Shown piece after piece: positions 24,782 through 38,468 of a stretch of DNA of 64,000 nt. A program made the translations under genes and the position numbers. Location: positions 3,297,691 to 3,361,690 of the forward strand of contig SIJG01000006.1 of NCBI GenBank assembly GCA_023374025.1, written 5' to 3'. The notes under the pieces are model-generated. The model was given only the letters and a program-made list of their open reading frames with translations, did no database searches and was not told the origin of the DNA. The first letter of the stretch is position 1. Each line of letters starts with the position of its first letter. This stretch comes from Heterodera schachtii. Taxonomy: Eukaryota > Nematoda > Chromadorea > Rhabditida > Heteroderidae.

Positions 24782-25867
24782 GAATGTATAAAAAATACTT
24801 AGATTCTTATATATATTTTTATGCTTTTACAATTTATATTTATGCCGTTTATAATTTTAGGCTCCAATAAATTTTATATTACGAAACAAATTTTAAAGTT
24901 AGTATTTATAAACCATTTCCGAATTATCAATCTTGTGATATGTTAATAGAATAATAGTAAATATTATTATAATTTTATATTTTAATAATTTTTGGTTTAT
25001 TCTAAATTTAACCTAAATTCATAATCAAGAATATAATTTTATTTTTATTAAACAATAATTTTTATCAGATATCTACAAATTTGATTCATTTTTTTATCCT
25101 TAAATTATAACACATTTTTAACAAGGTTTTATATATTCTTCAGTTTTTTTTCAATCTTTTTAAAATTTTTCTTATAATTTAAGTTTTGTGTGGGTGGAAA
25201 ACAGTCTTAATCAATGATTTGCTTTCCTTTCATATGTAATACATTTTTTATATAAAAAAATTGTTTAAAAGAAAAAATTCAAATTTTCTTTATCTATTAA
25301 TAAACATTTTTGCCAAATGTCATTTCATAGTTTTTTTTTTAATATTTTCATATAATAATATGAATGATTTCTATAACCATATTTAATATATTTCTATATC
25401 TATCACTTCTTGTTTTACAATTTAAGATTGGATAATTTGTCATTAATTTTTTTATTCTAGCTTGATAGGATGCGTACAATGTTTTAATTACTTTTTTCCA
25501 CTATGCATTTTATGTTATTTCATAAAAACATAAACCTTTTTTAAATTTCTTTCAATTATAATATAGAATAGTAATAATTTTTAGACAATTTTTTGGATAT
25601 TATAAGAAATAATATTTTCATTTTATAAATTGTCTGGTTAAATTTATTTAAAATAAGGAAAATTATAAAAACAAATTTTCTTTAAAAGAAAAACTGCAAA
25701 AATTTCATTTTCTTTTTTTAATTTGCAAATATGAATCCACTTGGAGTTTCCTTCAGTGCTGATCGAATTTATATCTAGTATATAATTTTATTTAAGTAAA
25801 CTGATTTAAGAAATATATAGATATAAAATTATTTTCAATACGTAATTTGGTTTACAATTTAATTTTA

Positions 25868-25969
25868 TTAAATTTCATCCCTCATAAATTCAATAATTGG
25901 TGTTGTAAACATTGAAGCGGTCACCCGCTGGAGTTTTCGAACATAGTCACGCACCTTATCGAACTGCAT
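25868..25969 (-). CDS. Possible terminal exon, unidentified
   Basis: The minus strand has an open frame of 33 codons from ATG (25,967-25,969) to TAA (25,868-25,870). It is notably protein-like: FDKVRDYVRKLQRVTAS, then a hydrophobic/charged end closing IIEFMRDEI. A 3' splice site may precede it (TTGATAATGCAG), and AATAAA overlaps the stop region. The pocket is much GC-richer than its flanks. It runs against the T-rich polarity of the domain. The family is not recognised. Confidence 0.3.
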   Translation of the reverse strand: MQFDKVRDYVRKLQRVTASMFTTPIIEFMRDEI

Positions 25970-28537
25970 TATCAAAGAACATAAAGATTTATTTTTATAT
26001 TCTTTAATTTTTAAATTTCAAATAATTTTTCAGATTCAAATTATACCAAACAAAGAATAAAATGTTATCAATATCAATTAATTTTGTTAATTTATTCAAT
26101 TTTATTCATGTTCAAATGTTTTTTTTTAAAGCAAAAATTTATTTCTAAATGCATATTTGTTAATCTTATAATTTTTTTTTGTTAACTATTTTTTGTTGTT
26201 TTGATTATACTATTAATTTTCTTGTAAGGAAAAACTTTATAATAATAATATATATTTATACATAATACAATTTTTTATTTTATTTTAAACTTGAGTTCAC
26301 TTTCTATAATTTGTTCACTTTGACAATTTTAAAAATCACAAAATTAAAATTGGCAACAATTTTTAAATTGATTATGAGTTTTACATTTTTTCTTCCAAAG
26401 CTATAAATTTAGATTATCAACTCCTTAGCTGAAAGCAAATTTAGCAGAATTTATAATTATAGGTACAAAATTTTCCTTTTTACGTTTCTTTTTTTACTTG
26501 TTTGAAAATTATTTTCCTTTTCACTTTTCATAATTGCATAATTATCAAAATATATTCATCACTTTAGTTAGATAATTTACTCATCATCACTTGTGAATTT
26601 CGGGGATTTTTAGAATTTCATAGCCTTTTCCATATTTTTACTGTCTAATATCGTTAATGCATTTTTTTGAATAAGTTGTTTAAGAAATATATTTTTGATT
26701 TGTATATGATATGAAACCATATTTTTGCCTTTGTAAAAATATATGTAGTTTCCACTTAACATTTATATTTTAATTGCAGATAATTATAAAAGTTATTTTA
26801 TTTGAAATTTAAAATCATTCAGATAATAATTGTTTCGGCGCTTTCGGTTTGTTCATTATAGTACTCTGCTGGGCATAACATTTTGGGTCCAAAGATCAAA
26901 TCCCCTATGTGCAAAGCAATTTTGAAATTTTTATGTTTGATTTTATGCAAAGAAAATTCTCAAAAAAAATTACATTATTTATAAAAGTTTAAATAGATTG
27001 ATTTTTGGTAGATTGTTTTTATTATTATCTTGAATCAATATTTTAACTTAATTATTATGGAGCTAGTTTCGACATTTTTTTTCTCGTCCAATTTGTTGCA
27101 ACTTTGGTTCCAAATGAAGCATGCATGATCAATTTCTTATTGTTGAATTTATTTTTACACATTTTAAACTCATTATTGGCGTTTTTTTTAAAAGCTAACA
27201 AAATTTAGAAAAATAATTAAATGTTTAATTTCTTTAGTATATTATTAATCGCATTAGTTGTTTGACCTTAAAATGGGCCTATTAACATTTATTATCAACT
27301 TTCTTCCATATATTTATAATTCTTTGCCTCTCATTTTGATCATATAACTTTTGCTTCGATGATTATTTAATTATTTCTGATTACGAATATATTTTTTTTA
27401 GAAAAAGGCTAGAGATCTTTAAGCTATGTAATAGAGTGAAACTTGTGATATAAAATATAATTAACTTTTACATTTTGATAATTCTTTATTTAAAATCATA
27501 ATTATATTAATTTGTAGTTTGGGATTAAAATTGAGTATTATTAATTTTTCAAATCGTGAAAAAACTGTTAAAAATTTATATTCCTTTTAAATTTTTCGAG
27601 AATTCGTCAATTTTCGTCGTAATAAATAATTTTGCAAATTAATAATCATGCCAAATTGTTAAAAATAACTAAATTATAAATTTGTCAGTTTTTTGTATTA
27701 ATATTGTTTCTTATTATAATAATAAAATATTTATTTATTAATTTTTTTTCTCAATATTATAAAACTTTAAATAATTTTTTTTGATTTTGTAAATTTAAAA
27801 TATATATTTGTTTGATTATATTTACAAAACTGATGTTTCTTTTTATTAATGTTTGTTTAAATTTGTTTTTTTAAAAAAATTAATACAAATAAATATTATT
27901 TGCATTGAATTTAAAATTATTCAATGATTTAATCATTATTTTAAATTTATTCGACATTGTTCACAATTGTCAATTAGGTCTCAATGGGAAAATGCTATAT
28001 TATTTAGCAATTTTTCCGATTTAGAATATTTCATGTTACATTTAAAGAATTTTCTTTGAATAAAAATTCCACATTGTTTTTATATTAAGATTTAAATCAT
28101 TAATGTTTACGATATTATTATATTTCGAGGTTATTAGCAAAAAAATATTATTTTTAAAATTGTTTATGATGGTATTATTCTTGTAATAAAAATTATGAAT
28201 TAATGTTTAAGTTGATTTGGTATTTTGTTTTCAGAGCTAAAAATTTCAATATTATTTTTTTTTGCATGCGTATTCCTCTATTATTAATTAGTATTGATTT
28301 TGACATAATTGTATTTAAAAGTAAGAAAAAATTATTTTCTTGATGAATATAAATAATTGCTTAATGAAATTTATTTTTCAACCGTTTAAATAAAGTAATT
28401 GGGTTTAAAGAAGTTTTCTTAGAAAACAACAGCATGAGTTGATAGTTTTTCAATTATTTATTTTTAAAGTCTTTACTAATATATATATTCTATTTTTTAT
28501 ATTTTTTAAACTCTAAATAGAATTTTTACAGTATTCT

Positions 28538-28725
28538 CAAATTAATTAAATTAAGAATAGACCAATATTTTAATTTTTTTTTATCGCCTGGGTATTTCTT
28601 GCCCTTATGTTATAAGTTTTAGCAGCAATTTTAAAGTGTTCTTAATTAGTTAAAATTTATTTTTCAATATATATGAAACATTTATTTTCTTTTATTTCCG
28701 AGCTAGAAATTTAAAATTTATTTAT
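28538..28725. repeat. Dispersed repeat, partner at 24,470-24,781
   Basis: Direct-orientation relative of 24,470-24,781. It shares AATAGACCAATATTTTAAT, GCCTGGGTATTT, TTTTAGCAGCAATTTTAAAG and TTCCGAGCTAGAAATTTAAA, and lacks the extra internal segment of the other copy. Confidence 0.6.
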
Positions 28726-31700
28726 TTAAATTAACAAAAATATTTAAATTCACTTGCATAGACAGTGTATTTTCCATCCTGCTTGGATGTTCAATTTTTG
28801 AAATTGATCAGTTGAACCAACTGTCAATGCCATTGCGTTAGGGTTTTGTATTTTTTAAAATTATTATGTAATAAGGACTTATTTTGTTTAAATTTTTTTA
28901 TTCAAGTTTTTTTTAATTTTCTTGTTATTTTGAATTTAGTGAAAATTGTTTTATGTTTGTAAAGTTTGGCAGTAATTAAGTAAGTAAGGTGTTTACAATG
29001 ACATTTGAATTCATATTTACTATAGATTTTTTGAGTAAGTTCGTTCATCAAATATAGTTTTTCTCGAATGATCTTGATCTGGTGCATTTTTAACGTAGCT
29101 AAGATTCATTGGACAACATATTTTATAATAATTAATTTTTTTTTTTTACTTTTCTTGTGATTTGATTTTTTGATAATTTATCGTATGGCTAAAATATTTT
29201 ATATATAAAGTTAAAAGTTATCTGTCAAAATCATTTTATATAATTTATTTTACAGAGTCTAAGCTAATATTTTATTTATAAATTTAGACATTTTTATCTA
29301 TTTTAATAAATTTCTTGTTGTTTATCTCTTATATTGCGATTTTTTCTTAACTTATATCTTTCTCATTGGCATTAAAAAAAAGAATTTACATTTAAGAATA
29401 TTTTTATTATTTTTACCAAAATGTTTTCTTCTCAGTTAACACATTTTTTTATGAATAAAAATCAATTTATATTTTTCATTCAAGAACAGCATATTTAAAT
29501 AAGCTAATTTTATTACTTAGCTATAATATTTGTATTACTCATTAGGAATGTTTAAATTGTATAATTTGCGTTATCCAAGAATTGTAATATTATTTACGCT
29601 GATGCACTCGTATTTTTTTCGTGAAGTTGATAATTATGATATTTATTTTGGTACTTTTAATAGCAATCTTTCTGTTAAAATTAGATCATTTAATGTCGTT
29701 TTTTCAAGTCATAAATGACATAGCGCGCATTTGTGTATTTGTTATAAATTTAAATGGTGCTATGTCGATTCCTAATAAGTGCAAATATGGACAATTCCTA
29801 AATGTGCAAAAATCAAAATATTATTTTCCTATGATTTTTTGTAAATTTTTTAATTATAAATAGGTTAAAATAATTTATTGATGCTTAAATTACATATTAT
29901 TCTATGTTTTTTAGATCTTGAATTAAATTTATTATAATTTACCAAATATTAAAAAGTAATTACCAGATTACTATGAATTATTTAAATTTTAATGTTTTAA
30001 TGGCACTTATAAATTTCACAAAATAAAGCCTAAGCATAATCCTGGTCCCAAGCAATTTAGCTTGAGTTGAAGAGAATACATTTCCATATAAACAATTCCA
30101 ATTTTTCTATAATTTAGTTCATTTTTTAATTTTAGTCCATTGTAATATACTTTTAAATTTTATTCGAGATCTAAAAAAAAAGTTTTAAGAATGTGTATTT
30201 AATCATCAATTTAATTAAATTTTAACATATTTCTAATTCAAAAAATTGATAAAAAATCATAGGAAAAAAACAGTTTTTTTGCACTTTGGTATTTAATTGG
30301 AAGTTTTCTCCAAATTACAAAATAATTATTTAACTCTTAACTTTTTTAATTTTATTTAATAAGGCGTTACTGTGATACCATTATTTATTTATTCTATATG
30401 TGTAATTTTCTTTTTTTAATTTTTTTGCAATTTTCCCTTGTTATTAAATTCATTTTGCTTTGAGCTGTTCAAAGTTAAAAATATTTTAAGCACTTAAACA
30501 AAATCTTCCACGGCCATTGAAAGTTGTAGTATCTTCCAATATCACATCGCAGGACATTAATCTTTTTTTTCTTTACTATTTTTAAATATATTTTTTAAGA
30601 TTTTTGTTTTCTAAAAATTATTTTTATCAATTATGTAATTAAAAATTGAAACCAAAATTTTTTTTAAAACGATTTTTCAATTTAATCGCATATATTTTAG
30701 TTAGATTAACATTTTTAATACATAAAAAATATTTGTTAAATATTTTTTTTAATAATTTGTCAATAATGGTAGCTGTTTTTTGAAATTAAAAATCTAAAAT
30801 ATTATTATGATTCAATGATATTATAGTTCCAATATAGACGATTCTAACCCATACAAAATTTTTAGGTTATGAAAATTCGGAATTTTTTAATTGAAGATCG
30901 GAGAACATCTGACATTGCCATTTTAAGGAGTGCTATGGGCCCTCTTCAATTTTTTTAAGGGAGTGCAAGGCACTCTCTGTCTTCCTTTTTTACCATATCT
31001 ATTATGTATTTTGTTAGTTATAATTTTCAATATTTGGTTATTCCTTTTTAATATGCAAAGATAAGTAATTCAATAATAATTTTATTTTATTTTAGGTTTT
31101 ATTTTAAAAATGAATCAAAATTTAAATTTTCAACTCTTAACAAACTTCTAACCATACAAATAATTTCAATATTATATTTAAATTTACTTTTTGTTTTTCA
31201 ACTTCCATATGCTTAATAATCAGTGATATTTGCAGCTTTTAAGCTTTTTTATATTTTTATTCTTTCCACAACGCAATCACTTGATTACTTCATGTCCAAG
31301 CACAGCTTCAGTTGTTTTCAAACAGTGATTCAAATCTTCTTTTTTTAATATATATTTTTATAAGTGGTCAGTTTGTTGTATATGATTTAAAAGGCAAATC
31401 AAAAAATAATAAATCATTTTTCTTCTAACTAACAAATAATTTAATTGCACTTTTATTGTAATGATTTTAATTCTAATATTGTTTATCTAATTGAGCAAAT
31501 ATTTATTTTTGTAATTTAATTTTGAAAATTTATTGGATAACAAAGAAACTCTTTTATTATTTTACAAACAAACATTAATTAATTCATTTAAATTCAGGCT
31601 CTTTTTGCTTCGTTTTATCCTTGTTCAATGTGTGAATAATAACTTTTATATTCCAATATTTCCGAAATTTCTAACATTTTAGAAATTGTAATTTTTCAAT

Positions 31701-32179
31701 ATTGGGTTATTTTTTGTTATTTACTATGTTTATAAATTTTTGTGTGACTTAGTAGTCTCATAGTTTTATATTTTAATCAATTTTGCTTTTTAAACTTTTT
31801 TAATTACTTTATTTTGCTTTTAGATAGTAGCAGATACAGTTATTATGATTTATTTATTTCGGATGGTGAATTGCTTTAATAATTAGCAATTACCAATGTA
31901 TAATTACGACATCATACGCATAATTTAATATATTTTTTTTATTATACTTCTAAATCCGAAATCAATTACTGAACAATAAATTCTGAGGCTCTATAATTTT
32001 CTCGTATTTGTTGATATATTTGAATTTATTTAAATATTGCTTTTTACTTTATTATAATACTTTAACTAAAAATTGTAATGTGTATTCAGAATTTATTTTT
32101 GTGTCATAAAATTTCTTATTTGCAGTAATTTATTTAAAATGAATTATTTATATAAATTTTTGGTTCAGTGCTTTTTTAA

Positions 32180-32240
32180 AAACTGCCAGCCATAAAACGT
32201 CCCCCCATGCGCGTTACTTAAAACTGCCACCGTAACCTAA
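32180..32240. other. GC-rich pocket with a direct repeat
   Basis: TAAAAACTGCCAGCC and TTAAAACTGCCACCG form a direct repeat about 40 bases apart around CGTCCCCCCATGCGCG. This is one of the most GC-rich spots in the desert. No structure or coding strand is evident. Confidence 0.3.
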
Positions 32241-34234
32241 CCCCTCATTTCGAAAAATTCTTAAAAATTTTTGAAAAATTTTTTTAATTTTCAAGAACAA
32301 TTTTTTAGGGCTAGCAATATAACAATTAATGTATGCTAAATTGCATTTTAATGACTAAAATAATAATTTAAAATTTCATTGAGTTTCATAAAAGCTATGG
32401 TTAAAAATTCGACCTAATATTTTTTCATAGTTTATTTTAAAAAATTACTTCAGAAAATACTAATTTTCTCTGAGAATGTTTATTTACAATTTTTCATCAA
32501 GCATTATGTTAAATTTAATTTTCTAAAGAATTTTGAAAAAAATTCTCAAATTTTTAAAATATATTTATTTTCAAGATTTTTAAAATTAGTTTGATGACAG
32601 CTTTAAGAAATGCTTCAAATTTTAAAAATTAGGGAATGTTCCCTTGTTAGCTAAAATCTATTTTTTTGGCACTTTCACTAATTTTTGTATAAATTTGTGA
32701 TTCTAAGTGTATGCATTTTAATTCATTTTAATTTATATTTTAATTTATATTTTTTATATGCTTAGAGTCAATAATATTTCTTTCTTTTTTTTACTCTCAT
32801 GTCAATTTACACGATTTCTTTGTCGGTTTTAACTAAAACATATTGAAATTGCTATTAATAAAAATGATATTTAGATATTAATAATAATAAGTTTTTAATA
32901 TTCCAAAAATTTGGGTTTTCAAATATCTTTTAATCAATAATAATGGTTTATTTTACCGTTTTTAGTTCATTTTTGATTTTTTAAACTCTTTTCTGCACTG
33001 GGTTTAATTTATTCAACTGTATTGTTTATGTTACTGTTTTTTTTAATATTTATTAGAATTTTTTCGCTTTTGCAATATTATTTAAATTTATATACAACCA
33101 ACTACACACCCTTTATTACTTTTAAAATCAATATAATTTTTAAAATTAATTTTTAAAGTTAAAAATAATTTATATTTTTCTCCTCATTTAATTAATTTAA
33201 TTTTCAAATGCATTAAAATAATTGTTAAGAAAGTATTTCTTTTAATTTATATTTTAGCTTTATAGAATTATATCACGAATAATTTATATTATATTTATTT
33301 AAAATTAAATTTTATGGGTTAATCAAGTATATTTATTAATATTTCAATTAAGAATTTTTTCATCATTAAATCATAAATATTATTTTTCATTGAAATAAAT
33401 TCAATTCAATAATTACAAACATTTAAGATTATCATTACGAAAATAGATAAAAAATTGTTATTTTCTCGTTAAACATCGTATCGTCGGCAGCTTTCTCAAC
33501 CCCGAAAAACTTTATTTTTACATTTTACACAAAAGTAATCAAAAATGCTTTGTATTTAATAATAAAATTATAAATCATAGTATAATGTATATTGTCTAAA
33601 ATATTTCTTTTACAAAATTAGAAATTATTTCTTTCTTAAGGCAAAACTGTCATTTTTTAATCACCATTCTATATATTAATAACAATGTAAATTTCAAATT
33701 ATTAGAATGCTTGGCAAAAAATGCACTATTTTTGAGTATTCTCAATATATATTTTTAAATTTATTTTTATACAATAGATTATTTAATAATTCTTTTCTTT
33801 CGATCAGTTTTTCTTTATTTTATATATATTGTTTATATTTGATGATTTTATGCTTTCAATTCGCTTGATGTTTTATACTTTTTGTCTCAAAAAATGTAAA
33901 TTGTTTTATTCTATTTCCTCAAAAATGAGAAATTAAGATTTTTACTTTAATATAAAGTAATCTTATCAATAAAGTATTTGGAAAATCATCACTTTAAAAT
34001 TTTACGTTTTAATTATTAAAAATAAGAAAATTTGTTGACCATAAAATTTATTACATTGTTCATTATTAAAGACGGCCTTTTAAAAGGCAAATATTTAATT
34101 AATTTTAATTCTAGTTTGGATTAATTAAATGTAATAATTAGAATTATTATATTGTTTTTTACAAATGTAAATCAAATTTTTATAATTATTTCAAATAGAT
34201 CGTATAGGTAATTTATAGTTTCTTATTTTCATAG

Positions 34235-34296
34235 TTATTAACACTTGACTTCCAAGACAGTGTGTTAAGATACAATATCTGCCATTCCAGCTGGAG
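34235..34296 (+). CDS. Possible 62-bp internal exon, unidentified
   Basis: A T-rich tract ending TTTTCATAG is followed by an open stretch (LLTLDFQDSVLRYNICHSSW) that meets AGCTGGAG directly before GTGCCAATAAG. Acceptor and donor are both good and the interior is open in the phase given. No neighbouring exon could be joined with confidence. The end motif CTGGAG recurs in other pockets of this domain, which could also mean it is a repeat. Confidence 0.25.
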
Positions 34297-37200
34297 GTGC
34301 CAATAAGTCGAACTGATTCAATAGGTCGATTTTATTCCTTAAACGAACACATTTATACTTTTTAATTTTTTCATTCTTTATTTAATATTAGACGGTTTTT
34401 GGTATTTCATTTTAGTTTAAATTATTTTTAGATGGATTATTTAGAGAATACTAGTAAAGCCATAATTTTATTTTTTTTATTAAAAAGTCATATGTTCAAA
34501 TGAGCCAAACAACTTCCTTTATGCAAATTTCATCATAATATAGTAAATTATGTGATTTTTATATTTAATTATAAAGATCATGCTGCATTTTACATTTAAA
34601 CAATAATCAGAATAAAATATTTAAAAATTTTTGCATGTATTTTTTATAGAATGGAAAATTAAATTTTATTTGTAATAATTAGATTTTTTATTTCTACATG
34701 TTACTTTATAAAATAAAACTATTTGGATAGTGGTCTAAAAGTGCTATTGATAATAAAATACTTTCTTATTAGAATGATTAACTTTTTTTCACTCATTTTT
34801 TTTATGTTATAAATTTTTGCTTATCGAATTATTTATTTACTGAAATTTTTTTTTTTAAATTGAGTATTAAAATATTAAAAATACTATAAGTTTTCAAAAT
34901 TTATTTAGTCAGAATTAAACATTTATAGTACTATACAATTTTAATTTACTAGTATTTTTTTTTGATTTTATGTTTATCAATTATTCCAACCCGAAAATTT
35001 CATGAATTATTCGTTCGCACCTATTAAAATTCAAACAGCTTTTTTTTAATTGTATTTACTTTGTTTTAACAATTTAATCTTTCAACATTATAAAATTTGA
35101 CCTCATTTATACTAGTAAGTAGTACCTCAAAGAGTTTGTTTTAATTTTCTTTATTAATTGTGGGTTAATTACTTTTATTTTATTTAGATTTAATACCAAG
35201 AAGTAATTTAGTCGATCTGCTTAATGTTAATAGAATCAATTTTTCTAGTTTTTTCTTTTATTGACGATCAAATACTGTTTTACCTTTTTAAAATTTGAAC
35301 TTGAAAAGTACAAAAAATATCTTTTTTAAAATTTTTATCTTTATCAACATATGCAATATATTATTTAAAAAAATATGGAAGCTTTTACTATTTTTTAGTT
35401 CTTAAATATTGATGTATTTAAAAAATTGGTTAATCTTTTTCTTTTATTCATTTATAATCATGTTTTCTCTCTCCTTTCTCTTTCTTTGCAAGAGATGATT
35501 CGTAATCTAAAAATTTATATCCTCTTTTTTAAAAATCACATAAAATTGCAAGACCCATTTCTTTTATTCGGTAAATGAATATTTTGAAATTAAAATTCTT
35601 TTAATTTTTTTTCGTATATCTATTATTCATTTATATGTCTCAGGTTTCATATTGTGATTCGCATCTAATCACACCATCTGTTCAGAGTTATTTTTCATTT
35701 AATCATTGTGGTTATATTTAATTTATAAATTTTATAATAATCTTATATTTCCTATTATTTTAATTCATTGAGTTTACTTCATATTAAAATGAAATATCTG
35801 AGTTTTACTATTTAAAATTAAAAAATTAAATTGTTGAGAGCTGTTTTATTTTTTCATTGTCTTATTCATAATTTTGTAAGTGAATTTATTTTTTTAAATT
35901 ATCAATTGCAAATATACCCTCATATTATTCTTTATATTTTCCATTTTACTGAAAAGTTAAATATTTATTATTAACGGTATTTATAGCTGTAAAATTTTTT
36001 CAATTGTTTATTTGATTTCATTTTTCCTATCCTTTCTCATTTTTTTTTGCTTCACAATATTCAAGAAAGTATAAAGAAATATTTATTTTTTAACATGAAT
36101 GATTCAGGCATATTTAATCAAACAAATCAAATCGAAATATGCTCTTAAATAATTTAAATATAGAAAAAAAAAGATATTTATTGTTTTTTTAATTAAATAT
36201 TCTTTTCATATATTATAATATCTTCCTTTTATCTTTTTCCATTTAATACTTTTCTTTCAGTGCATAATATTATGAGGAATTCTAGGATGAAAGAAAAAAA
36301 TAGAACAAGTGATTTTAAATATTTAAAACTTTTATTTCATTATCGGATATGAATAACAATTTATATGATTAATCAAAAATATTTATTTTTTGATAGTTTG
36401 TTTTGGTTTCATTTTTCGACAAATAATCATTTTCCATTTGTTATTATTAATTTTTTAATTGAATTTTTTAACTTAATATTATATTAATCATTGATAGAGT
36501 ATTTCCAATAATATTCTTGCCATCGGGGCTCATTAATAAAATGTTCGGGCAGGCATTATTTATTGACACAAATCTCATTATAACCGAAAATGGAGTAAAT
36601 TTTGATGTTTATTCTTTTTATTTAAATTTCTTTGTTTTAAAAAATAAATCTATTTTTATTAATTATTAACACTTTTGGCAAATTATCCATTTTAAATTTT
36701 ATAAAAATTCATCTTTGTTTTATTGAAATATGTTTTTTGGTAAATTTATTTAAATTTTTTAATTAATACCAGTTTGTATTGCTTGCGTTAAGTGTACTTT
36801 TTAAATATTTATTTTGTTTAAAAAGCATTTTTATTTATTCCTTTTTGTGTTATTTCACAAGCGGAATCGCTTGTTTTGCTAATGACTTTTTATATAAGCT
36901 ACCTATATAATTATTTATTCTCAAATAATTATCTTTCGTTTCTTTTTTTATAAAAAAGTATTTTTTTAAAAACATTTTATATATATAATTTTAAATTTTA
37001 TACTTTATTCAATTTACTTTAAATGTCACCGTTTATTATTTTTTTTAATACACATAATAAAAAAGGTGAAATAAATGCAATTTAAGTAAAGATAATTGAA
37101 AATAAATTTTCAAAGTGAATGAATTGTTAGGTGTTTAATTTTTTTATTTAATTTGACTTATATGAATGCCTGTTATTAATTATTTTAATTTACAATTATT

Positions 37201-37828
37201 TTTAAATATTTATTCTTTTTTCAAAAGTGACAATGTATGAATAATTTTCTTTTTTTTTTTTTTAAACCACCAACTTGGTAAAGTAAACCAAAATGAGTCG
37301 TTGAAACAGGACAATAAGAAATAAATGCAAACAAATTAAATTTTCAATTTATTATTCTTTTAACTTTTTTAAAATAATTATGTTTTGATTAATTTAAATT
37401 TGAATGATTATCATTACTAAAGTCTTTCAAAATTATTTTATTAAAAACATATGCAAATTTTTAATTTTTGGTATTTTTATTTAAATTTTAATTTATTACT
37501 GTTTATAATATTACTATTTGTTCTTTTCAGACTTTTTTTTTATAAGGATGTCTCATCTTTATCGATGGTAGCGTAAATTATCGGGCGTTATGTTTCTAAA
37601 TTTTAAAAATATTAATACATAAATTTTATTTAAATTTTCAAAAATTATTTATATTTGTTTAAATTATTTATATTGGTAATTTATTATAATAATTATAAAT
37701 TAACACCACTGAAGATGATGGCCCCGGATCTTGCAGGATTAGAGCTCCTAGTTCAATGTTCATTTATCAGTAGAAATAATAAACATTTATGCAAGAATTT
37801 CTCCGATAAAAACTGTTATAGGCACGAC

Positions 37829-38468
37829 GACATTTCACCAACTGGAAATTTCGTCAACTAAGTCAAATTCGGACGTTTCGCCAACTCACCCAAATTCAGA
37901 CGTTTCGCCAACTAATTTTGCCAACTAGACTAAAACCGATTTTAATTATGTAACATAATAAAATTTAATGCAAATTTGTTTCTCTATGAGAAACCAGGCT
38001 CTCATCAGCAGGGATATCAAAAATATGTAAAAAAAGTGGTCAAAATATGTATATAAATATGCAAAAAAAAATCCGAAATATGTAAGAAAACCCCAAAATG
38101 TACCAAAAATGTAAATAAAATTTCTAAATTGTTATTTTTGGAAACAAATTCATCGTAGAGGATAAAATAAGCACAAAGTGTAACATAATAGGCTTATAAT
38201 TTTAAAAATTAATATTTGGTATTTTTTAGGGTACATTTTCAAAAAAGAATTTAGTTATTTTTTCACAAGAAATTTCTATAAATTTAAAAAAATCTTCAAA
38301 ATATGTAAAGAAAAATATAGAAATGTGCACGCTGGATTCTGATTCTCTGATCAAATAAATAGAAAAGTCACTGTTCAGAATTATTAAGAGAGAATATACA
38401 CTTTTTATAAATTTTATTATCATTAATGGCGAGATGTCAGTTGGCGAAATGTCAGTTGGCGAGATGTC
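37829..38468. repeat. Fold-back repeat with reiterated GCCAACT motifs
   Basis: The left part (37,829-37,927) repeats GACATTTCACCAACT and CGTTTCGCCAACT. The right part (38,428-38,468) carries the inverse as tandem 15-bp units AGTTGGCGAAATGTC and AGTTGGCGAGATGTC. Between them are A-rich sequence and AAATATGTA repeats (38,020-38,130 and 38,295-38,330). The arrangement resembles a degenerate MITE, but I found no matching target-site duplication, so the true ends are not fixed. Confidence 0.5.

Noticed and set aside
32220..32240. Telomere-like TAACCTAACCCC
   Set aside because: It is a single short occurrence with no tandem repetition.
34283..34330. tRNA gene suggested by a B-box-like GTCGAACTGATTC
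   Set aside because: No cloverleaf or A-box could be drawn around it.
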